From Maritalea porphyrae (GTDB lineage Bacteria; Pseudomonadota; Alphaproteobacteria; Rhizobiales; Devosiaceae): a stretch of 64,000 nt of DNA. Under the pieces are notes generated by a model. It was not told the DNA's origin and did not search any database. It was given only the letters and a program-made list of their open reading frames with translations. Below, one piece after another: positions 23,710-32,502 of this stretch. A program made the translations under genes and the position numbers. Where the stretch lies: positions 248,001-312,000 of the forward strand of contig NZ_JAPWGX010000003.1 in NCBI RefSeq assembly GCF_027213965.1. Direction: 5' to 3'. The stretch's first letter is position 1. Every line of letters starts with the position of its first letter.

Positions 23710-26700
23710 ATGATCGTTAGACGAGCACCAAAAAATGCTGATCTGCGCTCCATCGCTTTCCTTTTGTGGATTGCGGTGTTGAGCCTTTGCGGTTTTGTGA
23801 CCGATGCCAGTGCTCAGATAAAAGAACCTGCCGAACGTGTGGAGCTCATAGCGCAAGGGCAAACGGGCTTTGGCCGCTTGATCATTCGGTTCAAAGATCG
23901 GCTCAATCTGCCCTCATACACACTCAAAACAGCCGGAGGCGTTTTGGCGCTGGAGTTTTCAAAGCCAATCGAAATCAATTTACCTGACGTCACCGAGCAC
24001 CTAAGCGAATACATTGCGGTCGGTCGCTTAGACCCGGATCGCAAAGGTATTCGGTTTGGTTTGAAGCAGGAATATCGGATCAATAAGATCGAAGCGGGTG
24101 AACGTTTATTCATTGACCTTATCCCTTCTGGCTGGACAGGGCTTGATCCAGCGTTGCCCGAAGAAGTTGTAAAAGAACTTGCGCTGCGCGCTGAGCAGGC
24201 CGCTTTGCTTGCAGAGAGACGTCGTAAAGCAAAGATTGCACGTGAGTCCAAACCAGAACTTGACGTTCGACTTGGTCGGCACCCGACTTTTTCGCGATTG
24301 GTGTTTGATTGGACAATGGAGACGGAAGCCACTTATGACGCAGACGACCGCACCGTAACGTTGCTTTTTGAATGGCCAGTCGATGTGGATTTTTACACGA
24401 TTGAATCTGATTTGCCGCCGGAAATTCTAGGTATGTCCAAGTTAGTTTCTGATGACGGTTTGCTTTTGACATTTCAATTGGCGGAAGAGGTTGAGCCGCG
24501 TTTCTTTAATGAAGAAAAGCGTCGTTATACGCTCGACCTAGACTTCTCAAATAACGAGAGCATCAGTGTGCCGCTCGCTGATTTGGTCGAAGGGAATATC
24601 CCTGAAGACCTTGAGTTGACCGTTGAAGAACAGGAAAAAACACCTGCTGAGATTATGCAGGAAGCCAAACTTGAACGTGGACCATCGTTTTCTCGCCAGA
24701 CCGCAATCACGCCATTTATCAATCGCATCGGTGGTACCGTGCGTTTGGTTTTTCCTTTTGAGCAAGATACTCCGGCAGCCGTATACAAGAGGGGCGGTGC
24801 TGTTTGGATGGTTTTTGACACTCATGTGAACATTGGTGAGCCATCTGATATGGACATGATGGGGGGAATTGCGAGCGATTTTGAAGTTGATAGCGCGGGT
24901 GAAACGCAGATTGTACGATTGAACATGAATGCGGAACGCCTGGCTACGCTTGGGTCTGAGGGGCGCTCTTGGGTGCTGTCGCTTGGTGATATTTTAATTT
25001 CGCCGACTGAGCCGATGGTTCTAACGCAAGACACCACAGCTACGGGCAGGGTGCGTGTTGCCGCCGATCTACTTCGCCCTGCAAAGGTTCACAAAATCAG
25101 GGATCCTAATGTAGGCGACATGCTGCATGTGGTCACAGCCTATCCTCCCTCACGTGCCGTGGTTCGTGATTTGGAGTATGTTGATTTTCGGGCGTTGCGT
25201 GCTGTTCATGGCCTTGTCATCAAGCCTTTTCATGATGAGCTTAACGTCACAATTGAAGAGAGCCGGGTGCTAATAGATGCGGCTGATGGCCTGGTTCTGT
25301 CCGCTGGTGTGGAGCGACGTACCGAAGAAAAACTGCAAAACAACGAAGATCGCGTTAGTTTTCTGGATCTAACAAGTTTTGGAGTCGGAAACCCACAGCA
25401 GTATCGCGAGAAACATGAAGAGATTTCCAACCGGATTACTGAGGCTGAAGGGCCAGCGTTGGAAGCGACGCGGCTTGAACTGGTTCGTTTCTATCTATCG
25501 ATGGATTTAGCGCATGAGGCGATCGGTGTGGCCGATGTGGTGTTGTCCGATACAAAGCGACCCGCGCTTTTGGATAAAACAAAGGTAGCGATGGCAGCTG
25601 CGAATGTTTTGGCACATCGCCCAGACGACGCACTGGAGTTATTGTTGGATGACGAGATCTCAGAAAATACCGATGCCGTTATGTGGCGCACGCTAGCTCG
25701 TGTTCAGCGGTCCGAATATGATATGGCGCGCATCGATGCTCTGCGGGCCGAAGAGGTGGTGCAGAACTACCCCTCTTGGTTGCAGAACAAGTTCTATTTT
25801 GCCGCTGCCCGTGCCGCTGTTGAGGAAGAAGATGCCAGTCTCGCTGTGCGCTATTTAGATGCGATTGACTTTGCGCTGTTAGATAAAACGGGTCTTAGCC
25901 ATTATGATTTGCTTTCAGGACGTGTCGATGAAATTGAAGAGCGATACGAAGAAGCTTTGGATACCTATGGTTCGGTGATGAATGCGGACATTCGGCCGAC
26001 CCATGCTGAAGCTGTTTATCGGACATTGGTTATTCTTGAAAAAACCGGGAAAATTGATGTCGAGAAAGCAACGCAGACGCTTGAGCTTCAATCGTTAATT
26101 TGGCGTGGCGGTGATTTGGCGGCCAAAATTCAACATATGATGGGACGGTTTCAATTTCAGTCAGGTGACTATCGGTCCGGTTTCGAGACACTTGAATTGA
26201 TGGCTGCTGAGTACCAAGACACAGACGATGAAACTGCGCTCTATGATGAAGCTAAGCAGGTGTTTGCCAACCTCTATCTGAACGGTGAGGCAGATCGTTT
26301 GGACCCTATTGCTGCGCTTGCAATATTCTACGATTTCCGCCATTTGGCACCGGTGGGTGCTAAGGGCGATGAAATGATTAGGAACTTGGCACGACGGCTG
26401 GTGCGCGTGGATCTGCTGGAGCAGGCGGCTGGGTTGCTGGAGTATCAAATTGACAATCGACTTGAAGGGGTCGCGCGGGCAAAAATTGCGGCTGATCTTG
26501 CTGTGATCCATATTGCGAACCATCGCCCTGATTTGGCGTTGAAAACGCTTTATCGCACACGCCTTGCAAATTTGGTCCCGACGCTTGAGCGGCAACGTCG
26601 TATTCTTGAAGCTAGGGCACTGATTGATGCTGGGCGCGATGAACTTGCAGTAGACATTTTGCGTGGCCTAGAGGGGCGCGATGCGGCGCTATTGGAAGTA

Positions 26701-27075
26701 GATGCCCATTGGGCGGGACGGCGCTACCGTGAGGCCGGGGAAATGCTAGAACGCGTTTACGCTGATGGGTTGCCTGATGGCGTGCTTTCAACTGCGGTTA
26801 GAAACCATATGGTAAAAGCAGCAGTGGCTTATACCCTTGCTAGCGACGAAATTGGGCTGACGCGTTTGCGTGCGAAATACTCTGGCCGGATGTCAGGGAC
26901 GCCAGAATGGCCGGTGTTTGAATTCGTTACGAGCAAAACCGCATATGGTACAGTTGAATTTAGAAAACTTGCGCGACAGATTGCGGATGTTGATTCACTG
27001 AACTCGTTTCTTAATGCCTACAAAACCCAATATGTCGACGAAGGCGCAATTGCGCCACAGGCAGACGTTCTTTAG
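23710..27075 (+). CDS. Large periplasmic TPR-like protein of the flagellar operon
   Basis: Unrecognised 1121-residue protein. The ATG at 23710 is chosen; an in-frame TTG at 23701 is nearer to GGAG and cannot be excluded. A signal peptide is clear (IAFLLWIAVLSLCGFVTDAS, cut after AQ). The first 500 residues contain three beta-rich, AMIN-like segments with a similar theme: TGFGRLIIRFKDRLNLPSYT, HPTFSRLVFDWTMETEATYD and IGGTVRLVFPFEQDTPAAVY. From about residue 570 to the end it is alpha-helical with TPR-like pairs (MDLAHEAIGVADVVLSDTKR, RPDDALELLLDDEISENTDA). A similar gene after motE is common in this group, so a flagellar envelope role is likely but unproven. Confidence 0.7.
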   Translation: MIVRRAPKNADLRSIAFLLWIAVLSLCGFVTDASAQIKEPAERVELIAQGQTGFGRLIIRFKDRLNLPSYTLKTAGGVLALEFSKPIEINLPDVTEHLSEYIAVGRLDPDRKGIRFGLKQEYRINKIEAGERLFIDLIPSGWTGLDPALPEEVVKELALRAEQAALLAERRRKAKIARESKPELDVRLGRHPTFSRLVFDWTMETEATYDADDRTVTLLFEWPVDVDFYTIESDLPPEILGMSKLVSDDGLLLTFQLAEEVEPRFFNEEKRRYTLDLDFSNNESISVPLADLVEGNIPEDLELTVEEQEKTPAEIMQEAKLERGPSFSRQTAITPFINRIGGTVRLVFPFEQDTPAAVYKRGGAVWMVFDTHVNIGEPSDMDMMGGIASDFEVDSAGETQIVRLNMNAERLATLGSEGRSWVLSLGDILISPTEPMVLTQDTTATGRVRVAADLLRPAKVHKIRDPNVGDMLHVVTAYPPSRAVVRDLEYVDFRALRAVHGLVIKPFHDELNVTIEESRVLIDAADGLVLSAGVERRTEEKLQNNEDRVSFLDLTSFGVGNPQQYREKHEEISNRITEAEGPALEATRLELVRFYLSMDLAHEAIGVADVVLSDTKRPALLDKTKVAMAAANVLAHRPDDALELLLDDEISENTDAVMWRTLARVQRSEYDMARIDALRAEEVVQNYPSWLQNKFYFAAARAAVEEEDASLAVRYLDAIDFALLDKTGLSHYDLLSGRVDEIEERYEEALDTYGSVMNADIRPTHAEAVYRTLVILEKTGKIDVEKATQTLELQSLIWRGGDLAAKIQHMMGRFQFQSGDYRSGFETLELMAAEYQDTDDETALYDEAKQVFANLYLNGEADRLDPIAALAIFYDFRHLAPVGAKGDEMIRNLARRLVRVDLLEQAAGLLEYQIDNRLEGVARAKIAADLAVIHIANHRPDLALKTLYRTRLANLVPTLERQRRILEARALIDAGRDELAVDILRGLEGRDAALLEVDAHWAGRRYREAGEMLERVYADGLPDGVLSTAVRNHMVKAAVAYTLASDEIGLTRLRAKYSGRMSGTPEWPVFEFVTSKTAYGTVEFRKLARQIADVDSLNSFLNAYKTQYVDEGAIAPQADVL

Positions 27076-27107
27076 TTGATTTGGTGTTTCACATTTTGCG
27101 CAGTTGA

Positions 27108-27953
27108 TTAGCCAAAACTTCGGATGAGTGACCCTGCAACCAAGTGCCAACCGTCGACCAGAACAAAGAAAATCAGTTTAAACGGCAGCGATATTACGAT
27201 TGGGGGCAGCATCATCATGCCCATAGACATCAGAACTGATGAGACAACCATGTCGATGACAATGAAGGGCACGAACAGCAAAAAGCCGATTTCGAAAGCC
27301 CGCCGTAATTCAGAAATCATGAATGCAGGTACAAGAATTGTAATCGCAAGGTCTTCAGGATTTTCTGGGATTTCAGCCTCTGTTAGATCAAGAAATAGCT
27401 GAACATCTTTGTCGCGGACATGTTGGCGCATAAATTCGTGCAAAGGCGCAGCTGCACGCGGCAATGCCTCTTCAATTTGCAGCGCACCGCTGACGAGAGG
27501 GGCGATGCCATCATCGTAGGACTGCTGCAAAGTGGGAGCCATTACAAACGCAGTGAGGAACAGCGCAAGCGAAATCATGACCGAGTTTGGGGGAGCAGTT
27601 TGCAAGCCAATCGCTGTTCGTAACAAAGAAAGAACCACAACAATTCTGGTGAAAGAGGTTACCATCACCAAGATTGAAGGTGCGAGTGAGAGAATTGTGA
27701 TGATGCCAACCAGCTGCACCGCACGTTCGGTTAGCGTTGTTTGATCACCAAAATCTACGGAAATATCTTGCGCTAAGGCTGGGAACGCAATTAGCGAACC
27801 AACCAGCATAATGGCAAAGCAGATGCCGGATAACTTCAGGCAGCGAAAAAGTGTTGCCCGAACGAAGGGCAAATCGATGACTTGTCTGTTAGCTGTTGGC
27901 GGGTTTACGGTCTTGGTTTTTTGACTCGCCGGTTTTGCTGTCCTTAGCACCAT
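27108..27953 (-). CDS. fliP: Flagellar export gate protein FliP
   Basis: Core of the type III export gate with FliQ and FliR. Conserved segments include PSILVMVTSFTRIVVVLSLL followed by GLQTAPPNSVMISLALFLT, and the end MMLPPIVISLPFKLIFFVLV with DGWHLVAGSLIRSFG. A signal peptide-like segment ends FPALAQ. The start is uncertain: ATG at 27953 follows GGAG but overlaps fliO by 65 bp. A TTG at 27872, just after the fliO stop, would give a conventional short signal peptide. It stands apart from fliQ-fliR, which are on the other strand. Confidence 0.93.
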   Translation of the reverse strand: MVLRTAKPASQKTKTVNPPTANRQVIDLPFVRATLFRCLKLSGICFAIMLVGSLIAFPALAQDISVDFGDQTTLTERAVQLVGIITILSLAPSILVMVTSFTRIVVVLSLLRTAIGLQTAPPNSVMISLALFLTAFVMAPTLQQSYDDGIAPLVSGALQIEEALPRAAAPLHEFMRQHVRDKDVQLFLDLTEAEIPENPEDLAITILVPAFMISELRRAFEIGFLLFVPFIVIDMVVSSVLMSMGMMMLPPIVISLPFKLIFFVLVDGWHLVAGSLIRSFG

Positions 27954-28731
27954 CTGCTCCATGCACCACATCAACTTTGGGCGCTTCTTGAGCGTTCAAT
28001 TTATCTGAGTCGTCGGAATGATCGTCGTTTATCTGATCGTTCTTGCTTATATCCACGCCTTTATGGCGTGTGACTGGTCGCAGGATACCAGGATAGCGCA
28101 ATGAAGAGGCAGTAGAGTCCGGGTTTGACTTGCCGAGCTCTCGCAGTTTTTCGATCGCCGTAACATTGGTTGGCGCCTCGTCTACGCTAGGTGAGGGATT
28201 GTTTGGTACAATGCGTGGCGCTGGGCGGGCAAAAGCAGTTGTGCTGATGCTGGCAGGATTGGCAGGGATCGGCTGTTTTGGCGCAGGGGCGCTTGGTTCT
28301 GCGGCAACAGGGTCAACTCTTGGTTCAGCCTTAGAAGGTGCTACTTGAGCAACCGGCTTGGTTGATCGCTTGGCAGGCGATTTTTGGGCAACGGATTCTT
28401 CTGGGTCGATGCCGGTTTCAATGACCACATCCGTTGGGCCACCAATCATGATTAAGTGTTCAACATTGTCACGACGGATGATGACCAATTGGCGCTTATT
28501 ATCGACAGCTGCCGTGCTTATAACGCCCAAACGTTTTACTCGATTTCCAAGGCCGTTGCGACTGGCGTTGAAGGCAAATTTTAGCAGCCAAACTACGAGT
28601 ATGATGGCAACGATGGTTATCGCGAGACCGCCCGCAAGTACCCAAATGTTGTTGTCAACATTGCCAAAAAGATCGCTGATAAAACCCATTTTGCTGCCCG
28701 TTTCCCCGTTGGATGCGTAAGTTTGCGCCAT
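27889..28731 (-). CDS. fliO: Flagellar biosynthesis protein FliO (long form)
   Basis: Helps assemble the FliP ring. One membrane helix at about residues 29-50 (IWVLAGGLAITIVAIILVVW) is followed by the FliO domain (LGVISTAAVDNKRQLVIIRR, then VEHLIMIGGPTDVVIETG). The C-terminal 180 residues are a Pro/Ala/Lys-rich, probably disordered tail, much longer than enteric FliO and seen in other alphaproteobacteria. ATG at 28689 (MGFISDLFG, after GGGGAAACGGGC) is an alternative start. It is transcribed with fliP and divergent from flgB. Confidence 0.88.
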   Translation of the reverse strand: MAQTYASNGETGSKMGFISDLFGNVDNNIWVLAGGLAITIVAIILVVWLLKFAFNASRNGLGNRVKRLGVISTAAVDNKRQLVIIRRDNVEHLIMIGGPTDVVIETGIDPEESVAQKSPAKRSTKPVAQVAPSKAEPRVDPVAAEPSAPAPKQPIPANPASISTTAFARPAPRIVPNNPSPSVDEAPTNVTAIEKLRELGKSNPDSTASSLRYPGILRPVTRHKGVDISKNDQINDDHSDDSDKLNAQEAPKVDVVHGADGAKDSKTGESKNQDRKPANS

Positions 28732-28840
28732 TTTTAGGCGCTGCGCATAGGAAATTTATTCCCACGCTGTCAGCTATACAAGCAAATTTGGCAAGGGCAA
28801 GGCCGAAAAACCCCTATAAATTGCAATTTGGGAGATATCG

Positions 28841-28856
28841 TTAATGAGGTGTTAAC
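28841..28856 (+). promoter_or_regulatory. CtrA box upstream of flgB
   Basis: TTAA-TGAGGTG-TTAAC is an exact match to the CtrA consensus TTAA-N7-TTAAC. It lies 44 bp before the flgB ATG in the 169-bp gap between divergent fliO and flgB. It is the best CtrA site in the window. Confidence 0.65.
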
Positions 28857-28900
28857 TAAATGGGCGGCAATATCTGCCTAGTAGAAGTGGAAGCCTGATT

Positions 28901-29305
28901 ATGTCGATTTCGAAAATGCCCTTGTTCCAAGCGCTTAGTGAAAAAATGAAGTGGCATCAAACACGCCAGTCATTATTGGCCGAGAATGTAGCAAATGCGG
29001 AAACGCCCGGCTATCGTGGACGCGACCTTAAGGCATTTTCATTTGCGGACCAAATGAGTTCTGTCCAGATGTCGAGTGTTTCGACAACTGCAACCAATGC
29101 ACAGCACTTTAGCGTTGCTGGGCAAGGAGCAGACAAGTTTGGTGCGCGCAAAATGAATAGTTTTGAGATTACGCCAGAAGGCAACGCTGTCGTTTTGGAA
29201 GATGAAATGATGAAGGTTGCCGGCAACCAAATGGACTATCAGGCCGCGACCGCGATCTATACGCGTTCGATTAAGCTGATCAAAACGGCGCTAGGCAAGG
29301 CCTGA
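28901..29305 (+). CDS. flgB: Proximal rod protein FlgB
   Basis: Proximal rod subunit, 134 residues. The N-terminus LSEKMKWHQTRQSLLAENVA with NAETPGYRGRDLKAF is the rod motif. The C-terminus has GNQMDYQAATAIYTRSIKLI. It opens the operon flgB-flgC-fliE-fliQ-fliR-flhB. A perfect CtrA box lies just upstream, which places this early-class operon under cell-cycle control by inference. Confidence 0.95.
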   Translation: MSISKMPLFQALSEKMKWHQTRQSLLAENVANAETPGYRGRDLKAFSFADQMSSVQMSSVSTTATNAQHFSVAGQGADKFGARKMNSFEITPEGNAVVLEDEMMKVAGNQMDYQAATAIYTRSIKLIKTALGKA

Positions 29306-29333
29306 AAACGGCTTTGGGCAGTAGGAGTAAAAA

Positions 29334-29747
29334 ATGACTGACTTTATGAGCTCATTGAAAATTGCCGCAACTGGCTTGCATGCGCAATCTGCTCGTATGC
29401 GGATTATTGCCGAAAATATGGCCAATGCTAGCTCTGCAGCGAAAGAGCCGGGTGGGGACCCGTATCGTCGCCGTGTGCCAACATTTGAGGCTGTTTACAA
29501 TAGTGAGTTGCAGGCCAACCAGGTTGAGATCGGCAAAGTCAGCTACGACATGAGTGATTTTCAAAGCCGTTATGAACCGGGACATCCGGCGGCCGATGAG
29601 CGCGGATATGTGCTCTATCCAAATGTGAATTCTTTGATTGAGACCATGGATATGCGCGAAGCGCAAAGGACATATGAGGCCAACTTGAATGTGATCACGA
29701 CGTCGCGCCAAATGCTTGGTGGTACGTTGGATATTTTGCGTGGGTAG
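29334..29747 (+). CDS. flgC: Proximal rod protein FlgC
   Basis: Proximal rod subunit of 137 residues. Typical segments are KIAATGLHAQSARMRIIAEN with MANASSAAKEPGGDPYRRR, and the C-terminus MREAQRTYEANLNVITTSRQ. The ATG follows AGTAGGAGTAAAA. The gap to fliE is 82 bp and holds two GGGG motifs. Confidence 0.95.
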   Translation: MTDFMSSLKIAATGLHAQSARMRIIAENMANASSAAKEPGGDPYRRRVPTFEAVYNSELQANQVEIGKVSYDMSDFQSRYEPGHPAADERGYVLYPNVNSLIETMDMREAQRTYEANLNVITTSRQMLGGTLDILRG

Positions 29748-29758
29748 CACGCGTTAAC

Positions 29759-29826
29759 GGAGAGCCAATTGCTGCACAATCGTTGGGGAACGGTGGTGAG
29801 GTGAGGCAAGAGTAAAACTGGGGAAT
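29759..29826 (+). promoter_or_regulatory. fliE leader with two GGGG motifs
   Basis: The flgC-fliE gap holds TTGGGGAA (29783-29790) and CTGGGGAA (29818-29825). The first lies in a small hairpin, CGTT-GGGG-AACG, with GGGG in the loop. The gap also holds GGAGAGCCAAT (29759-29769), an 11-nt string shared with the twin-hairpin region (17206-17216). Both GGGG motifs are complementary to the minus-strand loops of that region. Confidence 0.4.
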
Positions 29827-29829
29827 CAA

Positions 29830-30156
29830 ATGAGCGTACCGTTTTCTGCGGCATCAAATGCTTACGCAAGTGCAACCAAACTTGTCGATCAGGCCTCCAA
29901 AGCAGCGCCTGGCGCGGCGGCCGGAAACATGGGTGCTGCTCCTGATTTCGGCAAGTTGGTTGCGGAATCAATTGGCGAAGTTGTCGAGTCTGGACGCGTC
30001 GCCGACAAAAAGGCACTAGATCTTGTTGATGGAAAGTCCAACGTGGTTGATGTTGTGACCGCAATCTCTGAAACTGAAATAGCACTGCAAACCATGGTAA
30101 CGATTCGTGACCGGGTGATTAGTGCTTATGAAGAAATCATGCGGATGCCGATTTAG
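29830..30156 (+). CDS. fliE: MS ring-rod junction protein FliE
   Basis: Joins the MS ring to the proximal rod and is the first exported axial protein. The 108 residues end with the conserved helices NVVDVVTAISETEIALQTMV and TIRDRVISAYEEIMRMPI. The N-terminal half is Ala/Ser-rich. The ATG follows CTGGGGAATCAA rather than a normal GGAGG. It is followed 31 bp later by fliQ. Confidence 0.92.
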   Translation: MSVPFSAASNAYASATKLVDQASKAAPGAAAGNMGAAPDFGKLVAESIGEVVESGRVADKKALDLVDGKSNVVDVVTAISETEIALQTMVTIRDRVISAYEEIMRMPI

Positions 30157-30187
30157 GGTGTCTGCTTCACCTTAGTTGGAGGCCAAG

Positions 30188-30454
30188 ATGACCGGTGCGC
30201 AAGTTCTTGATGTTGCACAAGACGGTATTTGGACCTTGATCTATGTGTCATCCCCATTGATGCTAGTGGGGTTGGTTGTTGGTGTTGTGATCGCGCTGTT
30301 TCAGGCGCTGACGCAAATCCAAGAGATGACACTGGTGTTTGTGCCAAAGATTTTAGCAATTTTTATCACTATGATATTGTTGTTGCCGTTTATGGGTTCG
30401 ATGATGAGCGGCTATATGCATCGCGTCGCCGATCTCATAGTGTCTGGCGGCTAA
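30188..30454 (+). CDS. fliQ: Flagellar export gate protein FliQ
   Basis: Small inner-membrane gate subunit, 88 residues, with two long hydrophobic helices (LIYVSSPLMLVGLVVGVVIA and PKILAIFITMILLLPFMGSM). The motif FQALTQIQEMTLVFVPK is the family signature. The ATG at 30188 is preceded by GGAGG at 30178, so it is preferred over an earlier in-frame codon at 30176. It is followed 4 bp later by fliR. Confidence 0.95.
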   Translation: MTGAQVLDVAQDGIWTLIYVSSPLMLVGLVVGVVIALFQALTQIQEMTLVFVPKILAIFITMILLLPFMGSMMSGYMHRVADLIVSGG

Positions 30455-30458
30455 TGGG

Positions 30459-31220
30459 ATGAGCATTGATTGGCTCCCACAAACTGCGCTGATCTACATT
30501 CTGATATTTGCGCGCCTAGGCACCTTGATTATGCTGATGCCGGGTTTTAGCTCTCAGCGTTTGCCTATGCGCATGCGGTTGACGCTGGCGTTGGTGTTTA
30601 CATTTATCATGTATCCGCTCATTTCGCAGTATTACCCGACGCAAACGGTTACGTTCTATCCTGCTATTTTTTTATTGCTGTCTGAAATTGGCGTGGGGCT
30701 GATCATTGGCGGGGTCACGAGAATTCTAATGTCCGCAGCACAAGTGGCGGGTACAGTGATTGCCTTTCAAACTGGCCTTTCATTTGCGCAAACCGCCGAT
30801 CCGACCCAAGGTGGTGTACAAGGTGCGATATTTGGAAATTTCATTGCCGTTTTGGGTGTGACCATGGTTTTCACCCTGGATCTGCACCATTTGGTACTCG
30901 CTGCGATCTATAACAGTTATTCGCTGTTTTTGCCCGGTGCCGCGCTGGATCTGAGGGATGCAGCGGATATGGCAATTGAGGTGATCGCTGGCAGTTTTGT
31001 CGTCGGGGTGCAAATGTCTGCACCTTTTATTGTGTTCGGACTGGTCTTTTATTTTGGCCTTGGATTGTTGGCGCGTTTGATGCCTCAATTGCAAGTATTC
31101 TTTATCGCTATGCCGGCAAATATCGCGATTGGCCTTTTGCTGTTTGTGCTTCTGCTGACGATGATAATGACTTGGTATATGAATCATATCGAGCAATTCT
31201 TGCTCCGCATGATCGGGTAA
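30459..31220 (+). CDS. fliR: Flagellar export gate protein FliR
   Basis: Export gate subunit of 253 residues with about six membrane helices. FARLGTLIMLMPGFSSQRLP near the N-terminus and QTGLSFAQTADPTQGGVQ in the middle are family marks. It overlaps neither neighbour; 7 bp separate it from flhB. It is part of the flgB-to-flhB operon. Confidence 0.95.
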   Translation: MSIDWLPQTALIYILIFARLGTLIMLMPGFSSQRLPMRMRLTLALVFTFIMYPLISQYYPTQTVTFYPAIFLLLSEIGVGLIIGGVTRILMSAAQVAGTVIAFQTGLSFAQTADPTQGGVQGAIFGNFIAVLGVTMVFTLDLHHLVLAAIYNSYSLFLPGAALDLRDAADMAIEVIAGSFVVGVQMSAPFIVFGLVFYFGLGLLARLMPQLQVFFIAMPANIAIGLLLFVLLLTMIMTWYMNHIEQFLLRMIG

Positions 31221-31227
31221 GGCGGTC

Positions 31228-32307
31228 ATGGCAGACGAACCGGATAAGTCCGAGAAAACCGAGGACCCCTCTGAGAAAAAGCTCGATGATGCTCATAAAC
31301 GTGGTGACGTGGCCAAAAGTCAGGAACTGACGACTTGGTTTATGATGGTTGGCACGGCGTTTGTTTTTGCGCTTCTGGCCCCCTTTACCGCATCTAGTTT
31401 GATGGGGCAGCTCAAAATGATCATGCTAAACGCAGATCAAATTGAAGTGGGAGGACCAGGATTTGCCGCCTTCTGGCAAGGTCTTTCAGGAACCGTTTTG
31501 GTTGTCGCGATTGTGCCATTGTTGCTGATGGCTTTTTTTGCGCTTGCTGCGAACTTGGTGCAACATAAACCCGTTTGGTCACTTGATCCGATAAAGCCAA
31601 AATTCTCGAAAGTCTCACCATTGCAGGGGGCAAAGCGTCTGTTTTCCAGCGAAGCGTTGGTCAACTTTGCCAAAGGCATTGCCAAGTTGAGCATTGTATC
31701 GATCATTATGTTTTTGGTGATGTGGCCGGAACGTGACCGTTTGGACACAATCATCACTGCAGACCCATCAATGATAATGCCGGTTTTTCAGGAGATGGGC
31801 ATCAAGATCATCATGGGTACTTTGGCGGTTATCACCGTTGTTGCGGGATTGGACTTTATGTACCAGCGCAACAAATGGTGGGAGAAACAAAAAATGACCA
31901 TCAAAGAAATTCGTGACGAATACAAACAAATGGAAGGTGATCCTAAGGTCAAAGCCAAGATTAGACAATTGCGTGCCGAGCGTGGTCGCAAACGCATGAT
32001 GGCGGCAGTACCTGAGGCAAGTGTGGTCATTACAAACCCGACCCACTATGCGATTGCATTGAAATACGAAAAAGGCATGGGCGCTCCAATCTGTTTGGCC
32101 AAAGGAACCGATGCAGTAGCCCTAAAGATTCGAGAAGTTGCGGGCGAGCACGAAATCCCCATTGTTGAAAACCCGCCATTGGCGCGTGCGTTACACGCAA
32201 CAGTGGAAGTGGAGGAAGAAATTCCCGCCGAGCACTTCAAAGCAGTGGCGCAGGTTATCGGCTATGTGATGCAATTGCGCAAATCACGTTCTTGGAGCGC
32301 GAACTAG
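31228..32307 (+). CDS. flhB: Flagellar export switch protein FlhB
   Basis: Controls the substrate switch from rod/hook to filament proteins. The N-terminus DKSEKTEDPSEKKLDDAHKR, four membrane helices, and the self-cleaving motif NPTH (about residue 269, in VVITNPTHYAIALKYEKG) are present. The 359 residues are normal. It is the last clear flagellar structural gene of the operon. The gap of 195 bp to cckA suggests that cckA has its own promoter. Confidence 0.96.
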   Translation: MADEPDKSEKTEDPSEKKLDDAHKRGDVAKSQELTTWFMMVGTAFVFALLAPFTASSLMGQLKMIMLNADQIEVGGPGFAAFWQGLSGTVLVVAIVPLLLMAFFALAANLVQHKPVWSLDPIKPKFSKVSPLQGAKRLFSSEALVNFAKGIAKLSIVSIIMFLVMWPERDRLDTIITADPSMIMPVFQEMGIKIIMGTLAVITVVAGLDFMYQRNKWWEKQKMTIKEIRDEYKQMEGDPKVKAKIRQLRAERGRKRMMAAVPEASVVITNPTHYAIALKYEKGMGAPICLAKGTDAVALKIREVAGEHEIPIVENPPLARALHATVEVEEEIPAEHFKAVAQVIGYVMQLRKSRSWSAN

Positions 32308-32502
32308 TTCAGCCAAGTTTTGGAAAACTGTTCGAATTAACGAAAAAATACTGCGCAAATCATTGAAATGCTAAATAATGTATTAATCTTGCTTGATGCG
32401 AGCGCATCTAATGATGATGATTAGATAGAACAATAATCATGATTCTTGCGGTTTTTGGGGCGATTGATCATGCCCACCGTGAGACAAAATAGGGGCAAAA
32501 AA

